From: a bacterium
Lineage (GTDB): Bacteria; Actinomycetota; Acidimicrobiia; Spongiisociales; UBA11373
Length of the DNA stretch: 8,218 nt
Assembly (NCBI GenBank): GCA_013202595.1
Contig: JABMPV010000153.1
Location: 1 to 8,218 of the forward strand
Direction: 5' to 3'
A program made the position numbers and the translations under genes. The notes under the pieces were generated by a model, which was not told the DNA's origin, did no database searches, and saw only the letters and a list, made by a program, of their open reading frames with translations. Within the stretch, counting starts at the first letter, position 1; every line of letters begins with the position of its first letter. Positions 6,273 to 8,218 of the stretch are shown here, in pieces.

Positions 6273-7481
6273 ATGGAGCACAGCCGACGCACCCTGATCA
6301 GGATCTGGATCGTGACCGCCGCGGTGGTCGCAGTCGCCGGCTGGTTCGCCTATCAGCAACTCGTCAGGATTGCTGTCCTCGAGGGTCGCGGCGACATGGA
6401 CCAGGTGTTCGAGGACCCGACGGTATTGTTCTCCGACCCGGGAGTCCTCGGGTCATCCGTGGAACGGAGAGCCTACGAAGCCGTCCAGCAATGTATGGCC
6501 GCCCAGGGCTTCAACTACCGCAGTCCCGTCGCGGCCGAGAGCCTCGACGGCTTGCGGGACGCGCAGACCGGCTACGGCATCGCTGCGGGCGATACCCCGG
6601 CCGACCACGTCGCATTCCGCGAGGACTCTCTGACCGGAGCCGAACGTGAGGCCTATGAGGCTGCGCTGTTCGGCGGCGGCCTCGATGACTCCTCCTCATC
6701 GCGGGGGTGCGCTGCTCGCGGGGCGGCCATCCTCTCGTCGGGTAGCGCAACGCTCGCCGCGCTGCCGTATTCCATCGAGGACCTGCAGCGCGCAGGACTC
6801 AACCATCCGGCGTATCGCGAGGCACAGCGAGAGTGGTCGGCATGCATGAAGGACCGGGGATACGACTATCGGACACCCGACGCCATCATCAGCGACCTGA
6901 CCACACGCCTCGCCGCGGCCGCGGGTGATCGGGCACGGGAACTGGCAGAAGAGGAGCGTGAGATCGCAGTTGCCGATTTCGACTGCAGATCCAGGACGCT
7001 CGATGCGGTGATCGAGGAGATATCGACGGATCTCGCACCCGAGTTCCTGGAAGCCAACCGCGTGGAACTCGCCACCCTGCTTCCCCCGGGTGAGGTCGAC
7101 CTCCCGGGCAACCTGGGAACCGGTGACGTCCAGGTGACGCTCAGGTGGGAGGGTGACTCCGACCTCGATCTCGAGATAACCGATCCGCTCGGAAACCGCA
7201 CCAGCTATCGATCGGGAGAAAGCGTGTCCGCTTCGGGCGGCACGCTTGATGTCGATGCCAACTACCCGTGCGGCGATGTCTCGGCAGATCCGATCGAGAA
7301 CGTCTTCTGGGCCACAGACACGGCGCCGTCCGGCAGGTATCAGGTCGAGATCGTCCATCGCGGGTGCAACACGGCCGCCGCGTCGTTTGAGTTGATCGTC
7401 CAGGTCAGGGGCAAGGTCGTCGACCGCCAGTTCGGCTCGATCGAGAACGACGGCCACTTCACCACGGAGTTCAACGGATGA
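6273..7481 (+). CDS. Membrane-anchored protein with duplicated Cys-Met motif and DUF2135/YfaP-like domain
   Basis: A 402-residue protein. Residues 1-10 are basic, 11-30 form a single transmembrane helix or uncleaved signal anchor, and the rest should lie outside the membrane. Residues 65-250 contain two related halves: C74-M-AAQ-G-F-N-Y-R-S-P with a later Cys146, and C191-M-KDR-G-Y-D-Y-R-T-P with a later Cys238 in VADFDC. Proteins with CM...G[FY].Y pairs are common, uncharacterised exported actinobacterial proteins. Residues 283-395 resemble DUF2135 (YfaP): DVQVTLRWEGDSDLDLEITDP, a GGTLDVDAN turn, ENVFWATDTAPSGRYQVEI, then a final strand. This is a beta-sandwich likely to bind a surface partner. 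The stop overlaps the next start as ATGA, so the two products are probably made together. Function unknown. Confidence 0.82.
   Translation: MEHSRRTLIRIWIVTAAVVAVAGWFAYQQLVRIAVLEGRGDMDQVFEDPTVLFSDPGVLGSSVERRAYEAVQQCMAAQGFNYRSPVAAESLDGLRDAQTGYGIAAGDTPADHVAFREDSLTGAEREAYEAALFGGGLDDSSSSRGCAARGAAILSSGSATLAALPYSIEDLQRAGLNHPAYREAQREWSACMKDRGYDYRTPDAIISDLTTRLAAAAGDRARELAEEEREIAVADFDCRSRTLDAVIEEISTDLAPEFLEANRVELATLLPPGEVDLPGNLGTGDVQVTLRWEGDSDLDLEITDPLGNRTSYRSGESVSASGGTLDVDANYPCGDVSADPIENVFWATDTAPSGRYQVEIVHRGCNTAAASFELIVQVRGKVVDRQFGSIENDGHFTTEFNG
7466..7469 (+). promoter_or_regulatory. Shine-Dalgarno site inside the upstream gene for the phospholipase-like gene
   Basis: GGAG, 8 nt before the ATG at 7478, lies within the last codons of the DUF2135-like gene. 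It supports the ATG of the ATGA overlap as the start and points to translational coupling. Confidence 0.55.
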
Positions 7482-8218
7482 CCAACATCCCGCCGCCGCC
7501 GCCACCTCCGCCGCCACCCTCGACCGGAGGTCCGCCGCCTCCGCCCCCGCCTCCGCCTCCGGCGCAGAAGCCGTCCACACCTCCGGTCCAGAAATCGGCT
7601 CCGCATCCGGCGCAGAAGCCGTCCACACCTCCGGTCCAGAAATCGGCTCCGCCTCCGGCGCAGAAGCCGTCCACACCTCCGGTCCAGAAATCGGCTCCGC
7701 CTCCGGCGCAGAAATCGGCTCCGCCTCCGGCGCCGGTGCCTCCGCCGCCACCTCCGCCGCCCCCGGGGATGTCGGGTGGGGCCGATCCCACGCTTTCATA
7801 CCGCCTCTCCTGGCCGCTGCGGGTGGCGAGGTCGGTCGTCCTCGGGGTGCTGAGCGGTCTGGCGCTCATCCTGATTGCCGCCTTCGTCATCACAGGAGGC
7901 CTCGGGCCGCCTCCGGGCGAGTCCAATGTGTGCCGCGAGGTCCCCGGGTCGGAGTTGGACGAGCGAGTCGCCGGATCCATCGAACGCGGCGAGGTCTGCG
8001 GGGAGATCGATAGCACCCTCGACGCCCCCCTCGGCGGCCCCGACGGATTCGAAGGCGTGCTCATGGCGCCGGCGCCCCCATCCGACCCCAGCACGCTTCG
8101 TCCCGCCTACCTGGTGTGGGAGACCGACGGCTGCTCGGCACCGGTCCTCGGAGCCGGGCCGTTCGACTTCACATTGGCCTGTACCCGCCACGACTTCGGC
8201 TGGCGCAACCTCAAGCAG
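7478..8218 (+). CDS. Proline-rich, membrane-anchored phospholipase A2-like protein (3'-truncated by window edge)
   Basis: The frame is open from the ATG at 7478 to the last base, giving 247 residues without a stop. Residues 5-28 are nearly all Pro. Residues 29-84 are a repeat with unit AQKPSTPPVQKSAPPP, and residues 88-96 are again Pro. Arg115 and Arg118 precede one transmembrane helix (about 120-138), implying an inside N-terminus and outside C-terminus. From about 210 the text matches prokaryotic phospholipase A2: VWETDGCSAP, then PFDFTLACTRHDFGWRN. As I recall the Streptomyces violaceoruber enzyme, Asp43 binds calcium, and His64-Asp65 sit in CARHDFGYRN. Asp217 and His238-Asp239 here have the same 21-residue spacing, with Cys219 and Cys235 in corresponding places. 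The second catalytic Asp would lie beyond the window. Expected role: calcium-dependent release of sn-2 fatty acids outside the cell. The start overlaps the upstream stop (ATGA). Confidence 0.8.
   Translation, partial: MTNIPPPPPPPPPPSTGGPPPPPPPPPPAQKPSTPPVQKSAPHPAQKPSTPPVQKSAPPPAQKPSTPPVQKSAPPPAQKSAPPPAPVPPPPPPPPPGMSGGADPTLSYRLSWPLRVARSVVLGVLSGLALILIAAFVITGGLGPPPGESNVCREVPGSELDERVAGSIERGEVCGEIDSTLDAPLGGPDGFEGVLMAPAPPSDPSTLRPAYLVWETDGCSAPVLGAGPFDFTLACTRHDFGWRNLKQ
7562..7729 (+). repeat. 48-bp coding tandem repeat, 3.5 copies
   Basis: Three full 48-bp units (7562-7609, 7610-7657, 7658-7705) encode AQKPSTPPVQKSAPxP. Units 1 and 2 differ by one base (CAT/CCT, His/Pro). A 24-bp half unit (7706-7729, AQKSAPPP) joins the start of one unit to the end of another, as an in-frame deletion or slippage would. 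Near-identity at DNA level points to recent expansion. All units keep the frame of the phospholipase-like gene. Confidence 0.92.

Noticed and set aside
6696..7799. Long minus-strand frame (367 codons) with SAPEAEPISGPEVWTA-type repeats
   Set aside because: It runs antisense across the DUF2135-like gene and the repeats. The repeats come from the 48-bp array, and the opposite strand has family-level support.
7471..8094. Long minus-strand frame (207 codons) rich in Gly, with FCAGGGADFWTGG-type repeats
   Set aside because: It is the reverse complement of the Pro-rich 48-bp repeat and phospholipase frame. GC-rich repeats stay open in several frames, and the + strand frame has a ribosome binding site, a transmembrane helix and a recognised domain.

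Overview
The window is GC-rich, densely coded DNA from a bacterium, most likely an actinomycetote, possibly of the Acidimicrobiia type. The lineage is inferred from the GC bias at third codon positions, a GTG start, two genes that look leaderless, and protein families typical of that phylum. No phylogenetic marker was tested. I see no tRNA, rRNA, CRISPR array, insertion sequence or phage gene.

Layout from left to right. A 5'-truncated pyruvate phosphate dikinase gene (ppdK, + strand) fills the first 2.36 kb and ends at a perfect 18-bp hairpin. Facing it is a minus-strand gene for a secreted helical protein with a Gly/His-rich tail. Diverging from that gene is a very small + strand gene for a putative exported peptide. 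This gene shares its palindromic CTAG stop with a minus-strand dihydrodipicolinate synthase/N-acetylneuraminate lyase superfamily gene, whose active-site motifs are not those of true DapA. A 75-bp divergent gap then leads to a + strand run of three envelope genes. The first is a putative lipoprotein with degenerate cell-wall-binding-2-like segments and a conserved C-terminal domain of unknown function. The second is a membrane-anchored protein with a duplicated Cys-Met motif and a DUF2135/YfaP-like beta domain. The third overlaps the second by ATGA and continues past the window edge: a proline-rich, 48-bp-repeat N-terminus, one transmembrane helix, and the start of a prokaryotic-type phospholipase A2 domain.

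The left part is central metabolism (PEP/pyruvate interconversion). The right part is a cell-surface cluster. The clearest point of novelty is the anchored phospholipase A2-like protein translationally coupled to the DUF2135-like protein. Its function, secretion and partners are inferred, and the rest of the gene lies outside the window.
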